From the NCBI GenBank assembly GCA_031267485.1, contig JAIRYY010000156.1, forward strand, positions 1 through 9,668: a stretch of DNA of 9,668 nt. The letters are read 5' to 3'. Shown here piece after piece: positions 1 through 6,504 of the stretch (its first letter is position 1; each line of letters opens with the position of its first letter). This stretch comes from Tannerella sp. GTDB lineage: Bacteria; Bacteroidota; Bacteroidia; Bacteroidales; Tannerellaceae. Below the pieces are notes generated by a model. It saw only the letters and a list, made by a program, of their open reading frames with translations. It was not told where the DNA came from and did not search any database. The position numbers and the translations under genes are program-made.

Positions 1-867
1 ACGGCCTGCGCCGGCAAACTGGTCACCAACCCCTCCTATTCTCCCGAAAACGCCTTCATCCTGCCCAACGGCGAACGCACGGTCTTCACCTACGGCGCGA
101 CCATGGATTTGGAAATCATCCACAATCTGCTGACCAATTGCATCCAGGCGTGCAGGATACTGAAGACCGACGAGGCGTTTCGCGCCGAATGTGAGAAAAC
201 CCTCAAACGCCTGCCCCCTGTCCGCATCAGCCGCGCAACGGGACGCATCCTCGAATGGGCGGAAGATTACGCGGAAGTCGAGCCGCACCACCGTCATACG
301 TCGCACCTCTTCGGACTGCATCCGGGCAACCAAATCACCGTCGTCGGCACGCCCGCGCTGGCCGATGCCGCCCGCAAGACGCTCCTCGCCCGCGGCGACG
401 ACGGCACGGGCTGGGGACTGGCCTGGAAAATCAACATGTGGAACCGCCTGCACGACGGCGACCACGCCTACAAGCTCCTCTCCGTCCTGCTGAGCGGCAA
501 GACGCTGCCCAACCTGTTCGACGACCATCCGCCCTTCCAGATCGACGGCAACTTCGGCGCCACGGCCGCCATCGCCGAGATGCTCGTGCAAAGTCACCTG
601 CCGACTTCCGACGGCAGCTTCGACGTGCAACTGCTGCCGTCGCTCCCCACCGCGCTGTCCGCCTCCGGTTCGGTAAAAGGCCTGCGCGCCCGCGGCGGTT
701 TCACCGTCGACCTCTCCTGGCAAAACGGCAAACTGACGGCCGCCCGCATCCAGTCCCTCACCGGCGGCAAACTCCACCTGCGTTCAGGCGCCAAAACGGC
801 CGTCTATAAACTGGCCAAAGGCGAAACGATTACGGTAAACGGAGAGCTGAAAAAATCCATTAAGTAA
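1..867 (+). CDS. GH95 family alpha-L-fucosidase, C-terminal part (5' end outside window)
   Basis: The frame is open from base 1 to the TAA at 865-867, so the gene starts to the left and only about 288 C-terminal residues are visible; the ATG at 103 is internal. The visible part covers the end of the (alpha/alpha)6 catalytic barrel and the C-terminal beta domain of glycoside hydrolase family 95, which removes alpha-1,2-linked (and some other) L-fucose from host or plant glycans. Family hallmarks are SPEN (Glu codon 46-48), a long [20 protein letters not shown] segment (about 280-330), [14 protein letters not shown] (about 412-453) and [12 protein letters not shown] (Asp codon 544-546). From memory of the Bifidobacterium AfcA enzyme, that Glu and Asp are the likely general acid and catalytic Asp; the mapping is not verified. 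No signal peptide can be judged. Base composition is more GC-rich than in the genes to the right. Some GH95 members act on galactose instead, so the exact substrate is open. Confidence 0.93.
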   Translation, partial: TACAGKLVTNPSYSPENAFILPNGERTVFTYGATMDLEIIHNLLTNCIQACRILKTDEAFRAECEKTLKRLPPVRISRATGRILEWAEDYAEVEPHHRHTSHLFGLHPGNQITVVGTPALADAARKTLLARGDDGTGWGLAWKINMWNRLHDGDHAYKLLSVLLSGKTLPNLFDDHPPFQIDGNFGATAAIAEMLVQSHLPTSDGSFDVQLLPSLPTALSASGSVKGLRARGGFTVDLSWQNGKLTAARIQSLTGGKLHLRSGAKTAVYKLAKGETITVNGELKKSIK

Positions 868-935
868 CGCGAAATAAATAACATATAAAGGTATCTCAGT
901 CCCTTTTCGGGGACAATATGTCAGCAGAAACATTT

Positions 936-987
936 CCGGTGACATATATGTTCCGTCCCTGACAGGACGGGATATATACGTTGCCGG
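936..987. repeat. Imperfect palindrome with 23-bp arms (hairpin family A, copy 1)
   Basis: Arms 936-958 and 965-987 flank a 6-bp CTGACA loop. The arms match at 18 of 23 positions, and all five mismatches are transitions, so most can form G-U wobble pairs in RNA on one strand or the other. The inner GTCC-loop-GGAC core recurs at 1007-1026 and 1238-1277. Confidence 0.65.
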
Positions 988-1006
988 GAATTTTCCTGCC
1001 AATGTA

Positions 1007-1026
1007 TTGTCCCGTTAGGGGGACAA
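1007..1026. repeat. Short palindrome TTGTCCC/GGGACAA (hairpin family A, copy 2)
   Basis: A perfect 7-bp stem (1007-1013 with 1020-1026) encloses the loop GTTAGG and is followed by AAAT. The same TTGTCC...GGACAAAAT arrangement recurs at 1249-1269. Confidence 0.6.
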
Positions 1027-1091
1027 AATCCGTATGGAAATTGTTCTGTTCCTGCCGGCGCGTATGGCGTCGTTGTACATTGTATGTTGTA

Positions 1092-1113
1092 GAGACGCGA
1101 TGCATCGCGTCTC
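1092..1113. repeat. Perfect 22-bp palindrome, GTAGAGACG-type, copy 1
   Basis: The half-site GAGACGCGATG is followed directly by its exact reverse complement, with flanks GTA on the left and CAC on the right. It shares the outer GTAGAGACG/CGTCTC arms with the palindrome at 1214-1241 but has a different core. GTAGAGACG...CGTCTCTAC palindromes are, as I recall, a common dispersed intergenic repeat in several bacterial phyla, Bacteroidota included. Confidence 0.8.
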
Positions 1114-1213
1114 CACGGTAAAGCAATGCCAGGGCGTTGTATTTGCAAACGCATGCGCATAAATTTGCATCCGTGCCGTTTTGCCGGATACCGTCCCCCA
1201 CGGGGCGGGCGCC

Positions 1214-1241
1214 GTAGAGACGTAGCGTGCTACGTCTCTAC
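1214..1241. repeat. 28-bp palindrome, GTAGAGACG-type, copy 2
   Basis: The 13-bp arm GTAGAGACGTAGC (1214-1226) and its exact complement (1229-1241) flank a 2-base centre. It belongs to the same family as 1092-1113, with core TAGC instead of CGATG. Its right end overlaps the next hairpin (1238-1277) by four bases. Confidence 0.82.
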
Positions 1242-1277
1242 CGACATATTGTCCGTCAGGGGACAAAATGTTGGTAG
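1238..1277. repeat. Imperfect palindrome with 17-bp arms (hairpin family A, copy 3)
   Basis: Arms 1238-1254 and 1261-1277 match at 15 of 17 positions around the loop GTCAGG. The core is the TTGTCC...GGACAA motif of hairpin family A. Its first four bases are also the last four of the GTAGAGACG palindrome before it, so the two elements interlock. Confidence 0.65.
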
Positions 1278-1340
1278 AATTACCTGGGGTAAATTGCTTA
1301 ATTGCTGAAAATAAGCATGATAATTGTTTTTTCAGCCGCC

Positions 1341-1540
1341 AATTTTCATGATTTGTGGCCAATTTTCATGATTTGCGGCCAATTTTCATGATTTGTGGCC
1401 ATATTTCATGATTTGTGGCCAATTTTCATGATTTGCGGCCATATTTCATGATTTGTGGCCAATTTTCATGATTTGTGGCCATATTTCATGATTTGTGGCC
1501 AATTTTCATGATTTGTGGCCAATTTTCATGATTTGTGGCG
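1341..1540. repeat. Ten contiguous 20-bp tandem repeats
   Basis: The unit AATTTTCATGATTTGTGGCC repeats head to tail ten times with no spacers or indels. Units 4, 6 and 8 begin ATATTT instead of AATTTT; units 2 and 5 carry GCGGCC instead of GTGGCC; the tenth ends in G. Every unit contains TCATGA, which puts a TGA on both strands, and 20 is not a multiple of 3, so no reading frame survives more than about three units: the array is non-coding. No spacers means it is not CRISPR. It could be a VNTR produced by slippage or a protein-binding array; nothing nearby decides this. Confidence 0.95.
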
Positions 1541-1638
1541 ATATAGAATCACCGGCTATGCGTTAATTAACATTAAATGGATGCTCGATATAATACCCAA
1601 AACAGCCCTCCAGCCATTGCGGGCGGCCTCCTCCGTCC

Positions 1639-1712
1639 CGTCATCCTTTGTAAAAGCGAAGCAATCCGGGTTATTTGTAAAACCGGATAGCTTCGCTTCG
1701 TTTGTAATGACG
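1639..1712. repeat. Dispersed long palindrome of the CGTCATTGCGA...GAAGCAATCC type, copy 1
   Basis: Outer arms CGTCAT (from 1639) and ATGACG (to 1712) and inner arms GCGAAGCAATCCGG (1656-1669) and CCGGATAGCTTCGC (1683-1696; 13 of 14 paired) form a long hairpin with a diverged middle. The same arms occur, better conserved, at 3969-4071. This type of repeat produces the spurious translation ARNEAIQ...CFTSFAMT in many genomes. I see no transposase or clear target-site duplication. Confidence 0.8.
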
Positions 1713-1770
1713 GAACAGAGCTTTCTATACATCCCCATGTCGGTAGAAACGGTAACACTCGGGATTATCA

Positions 1771-1965
1771 TCCGATTTGGTAAAAGGCTCGCGTGCGCGA
1801 GACGGTTTCATCGTCGACCTTTCGTGGGAAAACGGCAAACTGACGGATGCCCGCATCCAATCCGTCGTCGTCGGCAAGCTCCACCTGCGTTCGGGCGTCA
1901 AAACCGCCGTCTATAAACTTGCAAAAGGTGAAACGGTTACGATAAACGGAGAGCTGAAAAAATAG
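1771..1965 (+). pseudogene. GH95 fucosidase remnant (3' end only)
   Basis: Bases 1771-1963 align without gaps to 664-856 of the upstream GH95 gene at a constant offset of 1107; by hand I count about 28 differences in 193 columns (about 85% identity). The 61-residue overlap from VKG to ELKK is 50/61 identical (82%), and the frame ends at TAG 1963-1965. Many differences fall at third codon positions, which suggests the copy was once under protein-level selection. Homology stops abruptly at 1771, and the bases before it are unrelated and include a dispersed palindrome, so the catalytic domain is gone. The only start codon in frame is a TTG at 1777, and the product would be only the end of the beta domain. 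It is most simply the tail of a deleted tandem paralogue; a partial 3' duplication is the alternative. Confidence 0.85.
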
Positions 1966-2002
1966 CCGTTTTATCTGCAGTCCTGTGATTTTTTGTTTTT
2001 TT

Positions 2003-3829
2003 TTAGGATTTGCCGTCGATTGTTATTGTGTGCGAACTCTTGTCGGAGAGCACGTTCCGCACGATTTGCCCGACCATTTCCTTCAGTTCGTTAATGAACA
2101 TGGAGGCTTCGTAAACGCCCTGTTCAATCTTGCGGAGTTTATTTTCCCACAGACCAGTCAGTTCCGCGCTTTTGAGCAGTTCGTCCTGAATGGAGTCGAT
2201 AAGTTCCACGCCTGTGGATGTGGCATACAGGTTTTTACGTTCCTTACGGATGTAATTGCGTTTGAACAGCGTTTCTATTATGGCGGCGCGTGTTGACGGT
2301 CTGCCGATGCCGTTTTCTTTCAGCGCATCGCGCAGTTCGTCGTTGTCGACCAGTTTCCCGGCCGTTTCCATCGCACGCAGGAGGGTCGCTTCGGTATAGG
2401 GTTTGGGCGGCGTGGTCCATTTCTCCGCAAAATCCGGTTTGTGAGGGCCGCTTTCTCCCTTTGTAAATTCCGGCAGTACGGCGTTTTCCTCGGCGGGACG
2501 CTGTTCGGCGCTGTCGTCGTCCGGCCGCTCCCTTTCCGCCGGCTGTTTCTCAAAAACGACGCGCCAGCCCGGACGGAGAATCTGTTTGCCGGTGGCTTTG
2601 AATTTGACGTCTTCCACTTCTCCCGACACGGTTGTTGTCGCCACTTCGCAGTCGGGATAAAACGCGGCGATGAAACGCCTTGCCACGAGGTCGTAGACTT
2701 TCCGCTCATTGTCGGCGAGGTTTCGCGCCGGCACGCCTGTCGGTATAATGGCATGGTGGTCGGTCACCTTCGCATTGTCGAACACCTTTTTTGATTTGGG
2801 AATCCTGGCCGACAGTAATGTGGCGGTGAGGGCGGCGTAATCGGCCAGTCCCCGGAGTATCTGCGGAATCTTCGGGTACAGGTCCTCCGTCAGAAACGTC
2901 GTGTCCACACGCGGATACGTCGTGACTTTCTTTTCGTAAAGCGCCTGTATCAGTTTCAGCGTCTCGTCGGCCGAAAGCGAGAATTTTTTATTACATTCGA
3001 CTTGCAGGGAGGTCAGGTCGAACAGGCGCGGAGCCGATTCCCGTCCTTTCTTTCCGGTTATGTCCGTGACGGTAAAAGGTCTGTCCGTTATTTTCAGCAA
3101 CAGTTCCTCCCCCTCCTCTTTCTTCGAAAATCTCCCGTGCAATGAGGAAAACGTCGTTTCGCGGTAAACGGTTTTCAGTTCCCAGTAAGGTTCGGGCTTG
3201 AAATCAGCAATTTCCTTCCGCCGTTTTACGATAAGCGCGAGAGTCGGCGTCTGTACGCGTCCGATGGACAGAACCTGCCTGTTTTGTCCGTACCGGAGCG
3301 TGTACAGGCGTGTTGCGTTCATGCCGAGAATCCAGTCCCCGATGGCGCGTGACAGCCCGGCCTCATAAAGATGCTGATATTCCGACTGGTCTTTCAGCGT
3401 CCGGAATCCATCGCGTATGGCCTCTTCCGTAAGAGAAGATATCCAGAGCCGCCGCACCGGACACTTGCATCCGGCTTTCTGCATCACCCAGCGTTGAATC
3501 AGCTCTCCCTCCAGGCCGGCGTCTCCGCAGTTGATGACCTCTTCCGCGTTCCGGATAAGCGTTTCAAGTATCCCGAACTGTTTCCGGTACGAGGGATTGT
3601 CGATAAGTTTGATGCCAAAGCGGGGCGGTATCATCGGCAGGAAACGCAGGCTCCACTGCTGCCAGTCGGGAGAGTAATCCTGCGGCTCTTTCAGCGTGCA
3701 CAAATGTCCGAATGTCCAGGATACCTGATAACCGTTGCCCTCAATATACCCTTCCATTCTCCGCCTGGCCCCGAGTACTTCGGCAATTTCACGCGCAACA
3801 CTTGGTTTTTCAGCAATACATACTTTCAT
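2003..3829 (-). CDS. topB: DNA topoisomerase III (type IA)
   Basis: The 608-residue protein is close to the length of E. coli TopB (653). This enzyme nicks one DNA strand through a 5'-phosphotyrosine, passes another strand and reseals, and mainly decatenates replicating chromosomes. The TOPRIM domain opens with the first acidic residue in IAEKPSVARE (residues 5-14), followed by GDAGLEGE (102-109), where the second Asp of the usual DxD motif is Gly. Other landmarks are LSIGRVQTP (187-195), the catalytic Tyr305 in TTYPRVDT, TDHHAIIPTG (355-364 region) and GIGRPSTRA (about 507-515). There is no Cys-rich C-terminal tail. The insert at about 428-450 is rich in Glu, Asp and Pro and looks disordered. 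The start at 3829 is chosen because the N-terminal MKVCIAEKPS fits the family exactly; the upstream bases are AT-rich with no strong ribosome binding site. It lies downstream of engB across 322 bp of repeats. Confidence 0.97.
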   Translation of the reverse strand: MKVCIAEKPSVAREIAEVLGARRRMEGYIEGNGYQVSWTFGHLCTLKEPQDYSPDWQQWSLRFLPMIPPRFGIKLIDNPSYRKQFGILETLIRNAEEVINCGDAGLEGELIQRWVMQKAGCKCPVRRLWISSLTEEAIRDGFRTLKDQSEYQHLYEAGLSRAIGDWILGMNATRLYTLRYGQNRQVLSIGRVQTPTLALIVKRRKEIADFKPEPYWELKTVYRETTFSSLHGRFSKKEEGEELLLKITDRPFTVTDITGKKGRESAPRLFDLTSLQVECNKKFSLSADETLKLIQALYEKKVTTYPRVDTTFLTEDLYPKIPQILRGLADYAALTATLLSARIPKSKKVFDNAKVTDHHAIIPTGVPARNLADNERKVYDLVARRFIAAFYPDCEVATTTVSGEVEDVKFKATGKQILRPGWRVVFEKQPAERERPDDDSAEQRPAEENAVLPEFTKGESGPHKPDFAEKWTTPPKPYTEATLLRAMETAGKLVDNDELRDALKENGIGRPSTRAAIIETLFKRNYIRKERKNLYATSTGVELIDSIQDELLKSAELTGLWENKLRKIEQGVYEASMFINELKEMVGQIVRNVLSDKSSHTITIDGKS

Positions 3830-3883
3830 CGGTGGAAAATTAAAAATTAAGAATTAAGAGTTTTTACCGCGCAAGCGAGACGC

Positions 3884-3968
3884 CGTCATTGCTCTGCATT
3901 TTACTGCCATTGCTCTGCATTTTACCGTCATTACGGGCATTTCCTCTGTCATTGTGAACACATTCTAC
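3884..3968. repeat. Degenerate direct repeats, 21-22 bp period
   Basis: Four successive units begin CGTCATTG, TGCCATTG, CGTCATTA and TGTCATTG at 3884, 3905, 3926 and 3947, and a fifth CGTCATTG at 3969 starts the palindrome. The first two units share ATTGCTCTGCATTTTAC. They look like partial, drifting copies of the palindrome's outer end, sited just upstream of topB. Confidence 0.65.
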
Positions 3969-4071
3969 CGTCATTGCGAACGAAGTGAAGCAATCCAGGC
4001 ACAGGCAGTGTAGTCCGGGCGGCTGTCGGGTCATCGCCTGCGCCTGGATTGCTTCGTTCCTCGCAATGACG
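3969..4071. repeat. Dispersed long palindrome of the CGTCATTGCGA...GAAGCAATCC type, copy 2
   Basis: The left arm (3969-4000) starts CGTCATTGCGAACGAAG and ends GAAGCAATCCAGGC. The right arm (4042-4071) is its inverted form with a 2-bp gap and few mismatches, and pairing continues weakly inward through CAGGC/GCCTG. The centre (about 4011-4030) is unpaired. This is the better-conserved of the two copies in the window. It is non-coding; the frame it opens on the minus strand is a repeat artefact. Confidence 0.88.
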
Positions 4072-4090
4072 ATGTCCCACTTTCCGCCCA

Positions 4091-4163
4091 TTAATCACTA
4101 ATCACCAGTTCACTAATCACTAACTACGCTAATCACTAACTACGCTAATCATTAATCACTAAC
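4091..4163. repeat. TAATCACTAA-type direct repeats at the engB 3' end
   Basis: Tandem and near-tandem copies of CTAATCACTAAC fill this stretch, including two exact adjacent 16-bp units CTAATCACTAACTACG at 4113-4128 and 4129-4144. The engB stop codon (4152-4154) lies inside the tract, so the last residues of EngB (MVSD) are encoded by repeat sequence. Confidence 0.8.
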
Positions 4164-4757
4164 CATTGATGAATTAATGCTGTCGATATAGTCGAGAATT
4201 TCTTCGCGGCCTTCATTTTTCTCCGACGAGGAAATGAATATGGGCGGCAGTTCTTCCCAGGTTTCAAACATTTTCCGGTGATAAATCCCGATGTTTTCCG
4301 AAAGTTTGTTCTTGCTTATCTTATCGGTTTTCGTAAAGATTATCGAAAAGGGGATGCCACATTCACCGAGCCATTCCATAAATTCGAGGTCTATCTTCTG
4401 CGGTTCGTGACGGCAGTCGAGGAGCACGAACAGGTTTGTCAGCTGTTCGCGTTCGAGTATGTAACTTTCGATTATTTTCCGGATATTCTCGCGTCCCTGC
4501 TTGCCCCGTTGTGCATATCCGTATCCCGGCAGGTCGACGAGATGCCATTCGCCGTTAATTATAAAATGATTAATCAGCTGCGTCTTGCCGGGTCTCTGCG
4601 ACGTCATGGCCAGATGCTTATTATTTGTAAGCATGTTAATCAGCGAAGACTTGCCGACATTCGAACGGCCAGTAAACGCATATTCGGGCAATGTCCCGGC
4701 GGGACATTTTCTGACATCGGCATTGCTGATTATAAATTTTGCACTTTTTACCTCCAT
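4152..4757 (-). CDS. engB: Ribosome biogenesis GTPase YsxC/EngB
   Basis: This TrmE-Era-EngA-YihA class GTPase is needed for late assembly of the 50S ribosomal subunit in the cytoplasm. With the start at 4757 it has 201 residues, a normal family length. G motifs are in order: G1 GRSNVGKSS (30-38), G2 Thr in PGKTQ (about 59), G3 DLPG followed by YGYA (75-82), G4 TKTD (142-145) and G5 SSSE (176-179). The frame stays open to a further ATG at 4793, but that codon lies upstream of the predicted transcription start of the promoter at 4780-4810. The protein from 4757 begins MEVKSAKF, as family members do, and AAAGGAAAA lies about 8 bases before it, so 4757 is preferred. It has its own promoter and is separate from the symporter gene 123 bp upstream. 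The C-terminus runs into direct repeats. Confidence 0.97.
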   Translation of the reverse strand: MEVKSAKFIISNADVRKCPAGTLPEYAFTGRSNVGKSSLINMLTNNKHLAMTSQRPGKTQLINHFIINGEWHLVDLPGYGYAQRGKQGRENIRKIIESYILEREQLTNLFVLLDCRHEPQKIDLEFMEWLGECGIPFSIIFTKTDKISKNKLSENIGIYHRKMFETWEELPPIFISSSEKNEGREEILDYIDSINSSMVSD

Positions 4758-4779
4758 AAAATATTTTCCTTTGGGAAGG

Positions 4780-4810
4780 CAAAGATAGTGCAAGTTGAGC
4801 GCAATACAAA
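4780..4810 (-). promoter_or_regulatory. Bacteroidota-type promoter of engB
   Basis: On the minus strand, TTTG (4807-4810) is followed after 19 bp by TATCTTTG (4780-4787), an exact match to the TTTG / TAnnTTTG consensus of the Bacteroides primary sigma factor. Transcription should begin near 4773-4776, giving engB a leader of under 20 nt and excluding the upstream ATG at 4793. Confidence 0.8.
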
Positions 4811-4880
4811 ATAAGCGCGCCTGTTTTTACGGCCGGGACGCCGCCCGGCTTCATCCCGGCGGCCCTTTTACCGGACTGAT

Positions 4881-6341
4881 TCAGCCGCCGCGTCGCGACC
4901 TCTTTTTCCGGCAGAGCCAAAGTCCGGCGAAAGTGAGCAGACCGTTCATCATCAGCAGTTCGTAGCCAAAACGGTAATTGGCGTAATGCGCTGAAACATA
5001 ATCTGACGCGAGGCATATCAGGGGTGCGACAATGCAGATGAAAGGAGCGGACCGGTCGTCAATCCTGCCTTTGGTGAACAGTCCGAACGCGAACAGTCCG
5101 AGGAGCGGTCCGTACGTGTATGACGCAATCGTGTAGATGGCATCAATGACGCTGCGGTCGTTTACCGCCCTGAAAAGCAGTATGATTAAGGCAAAGACGG
5201 CGGAGACGAGCAGGTGCACGTTCAGCCGGATGCGTCTGGCCTTCGCGGCCTCCTCCCTTTTTATCCCCAGGATGTCGATGCAGAAAGACGTTGTAAGGGC
5301 AGCCAGCGCCGAATCCGCACTGCTGAACGCGGCGGCAATAATACCTATCGTGAAAAAGACGAGAATGGACTGACCGAGCATGCCGGAGGTGCAGAACATC
5401 GGAAGGATGTCGTCGCCTGCGGCCGGCAGTTCGATGTTCAAGTTCGACGCCAATGCAATCAGCAGCGCTCCGAGGCATAAAAACATGAAGTTTAGGGGAA
5501 TAAAGGCAAAGCCGTATGAATACATGTTTTTCTGAGCCTCTTTCAGATTGCGGCAGGAAAGGTTCTTCTGCATCATATCCTGGTCCAGCCCCGTCATGAC
5601 GACCGGTATGAAAACGCCGCTCAGAAACTGTTTAACGAAATGCTGCCTGCTGCCCCAGTCATTAAACTCAAACAGGCGGAAGTGCGGACTGTCGGCTATC
5701 GTCCGCGTCATTCCCGCCATGTCAAGCCCCATGCTGTCTTTTACCTGCCATATAATAATGACAAGCATGCCGATAAAACATATCGTTTGCAGCGTGTCGG
5801 TAAGAATAATGGTTTTGATGCCGCCGCGGTATGTGTACAGCCAGATAAGGGCAATGCTTGTGACGACGGTTACGGCAAAAGGAATGTTCCACCGGTCGAA
5901 CACGTATGTCTGAAGAATCATCACAACGAGATAAAGGCGCGCCGCCGCCCCGGTCATTTTGGACAGCAGGAAGAACGACGCTCCGGTTTTATAGCTCCTG
6001 ACGCCCATGCGGCTGTTGAGATATTCGTAGATGGACGTCAGATTCAATTTATAATAAACCGGAAGCAAAACTTTTGCGATAATGATGTAGCCGAAAAAAA
6101 AGCCGAAAACAAGCTGCATGTACGTCATGTCGGTAGCGCCTACCCATCCGGGTACGGACACGAATGTAACTCCGGAAATGGACGAGCCTATCATTCCCGT
6201 CGCCACTATGTACCACGGCGAACGTCTGTTGCCGAGGAAAAAAGTTTCGTTGTTCGTGTTTTTTCGCCCCGTCAACCATGATATGCTCAACAGGACAAGA
6301 AAATATGCAAGTACGGCAAAAAGTATGATATAACTGCTCAT
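4881..6341 (-). CDS. Sodium:solute symporter (SSS family)
   Basis: This polytopic inner-membrane protein (486 residues from the chosen start) shows about 13 hydrophobic segments and couples Na+ entry to uptake of an organic solute. Family marks are GSSISGVTFVSVPG (about 52-65), the signature GGIKTIILTDTLQ (173-185), TGLDQDMMQKNLS (about 250-262) and AAAFSSADSALAALTTS (about 336-352), the last carrying the Ser residues of the Na2 site. The C-terminus is short and basic (RKKRSRRGG), as expected for a cytoplasmic tail. The start at 6341 (MSSYIILF) is preferred over a TTG at 6374 because that TTG lies within the promoter's -7 element. The solute cannot be read from the sequence: sugars, sialic acid, inositol and amino acids are all transported by relatives. 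The 123-bp gap to engB contains a GC-rich dyad (about 4830-4866) without a T-tract, so termination there is uncertain. Confidence 0.95.
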   Translation of the reverse strand: MSSYIILFAVLAYFLVLLSISWLTGRKNTNNETFFLGNRRSPWYIVATGMIGSSISGVTFVSVPGWVGATDMTYMQLVFGFFFGYIIIAKVLLPVYYKLNLTSIYEYLNSRMGVRSYKTGASFFLLSKMTGAAARLYLVVMILQTYVFDRWNIPFAVTVVTSIALIWLYTYRGGIKTIILTDTLQTICFIGMLVIIIWQVKDSMGLDMAGMTRTIADSPHFRLFEFNDWGSRQHFVKQFLSGVFIPVVMTGLDQDMMQKNLSCRNLKEAQKNMYSYGFAFIPLNFMFLCLGALLIALASNLNIELPAAGDDILPMFCTSGMLGQSILVFFTIGIIAAAFSSADSALAALTTSFCIDILGIKREEAAKARRIRLNVHLLVSAVFALIILLFRAVNDRSVIDAIYTIASYTYGPLLGLFAFGLFTKGRIDDRSAPFICIVAPLICLASDYVSAHYANYRFGYELLMMNGLLTFAGLWLCRKKRSRRGG

Positions 6342-6371
6342 CTTCCGGTCAATCAGTGATATTTTGGGGCG

Positions 6372-6403
6372 CAAATATAGGAATGATTATTTATTTCTCC
6401 AAA
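6372..6403 (-). promoter_or_regulatory. Bacteroidota-type promoter of the symporter gene
   Basis: Minus strand: TTTG (6400-6403), 20 bp spacer, TATATTTG (6372-6379), an exact TAnnTTTG match. The predicted start near 6365-6368 leaves a leader of about 25 nt before the ATG at 6341. It is back to back with the promoter at 6432-6463. Confidence 0.8.
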
Positions 6404-6431
6404 CCGTTCTTTCCGGTAATGATAAAAATGA

Positions 6432-6463
6432 TTTGCAATCTTTGATAAAAAAATGTATTTTTG
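6432..6463 (+). promoter_or_regulatory. Bacteroidota-type promoter of the three-gene operon
   Basis: Plus strand: TTTG (6432-6435), 20 bp spacer, TATTTTTG (6456-6463), an exact TAnnTTTG match. The predicted start near 6467-6470 gives a leader of about 35 nt containing AAAGGAG (6491-6497) before the ATG at 6505. Only 28 bp separate its -33 element from that of the divergent symporter promoter. Confidence 0.8.
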
Positions 6464-6504
6464 TTGCGGGATTACTTATTCATTATTCAAAAAGGAGAAG
6501 AAGT

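Larger units (their letters stand above)
868..1770. other. Gene-free, repeat-filled interval between two GH95 3' ends
   Basis: No open frame here looks like a protein; those that exist run through repeats or are out-of-frame shadows. From left to right it holds three related GTCC...GGAC hairpins, two GTAGAGACG palindromes, a ten-copy 20-bp tandem array and a long imperfect palindrome. These are listed separately. A GTCCC/GGGGAC dyad at 899-914 just after the GH95 stop has no T-tract, so it is not a convincing terminator. Confidence 0.8.

Noticed and set aside
1341..1540. CRISPR array
   Set aside because: The repeats are contiguous with no spacers, and no cas gene is present.
1341..1540. Iteron-type replication origin
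   Set aside because: The 20-bp direct repeats fit iterons in size, but there is no Rep gene, AT-rich melting region or DnaA box cluster nearby, and the context is chromosomal.
1515..1916. 133-residue plus-strand open frame
   Set aside because: It starts in the last tandem repeat unit, crosses the palindrome and reads the GH95 remnant out of frame.
1639..4071. Composite transposon carrying topB
   Set aside because: The flanking palindromes are too diverged, there is no transposase, and no target duplication is visible.
3864..4091. 75-residue minus-strand open frame
   Set aside because: Its translation (ARNEAIQ...LDCFTSFAMT) is the familiar artefact of the dispersed palindrome, not a protein.
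4830..4866. Terminator after the symporter gene
   Set aside because: A GC-rich dyad is present, but no T-tract follows on the minus strand, so I could not support it as a terminator.
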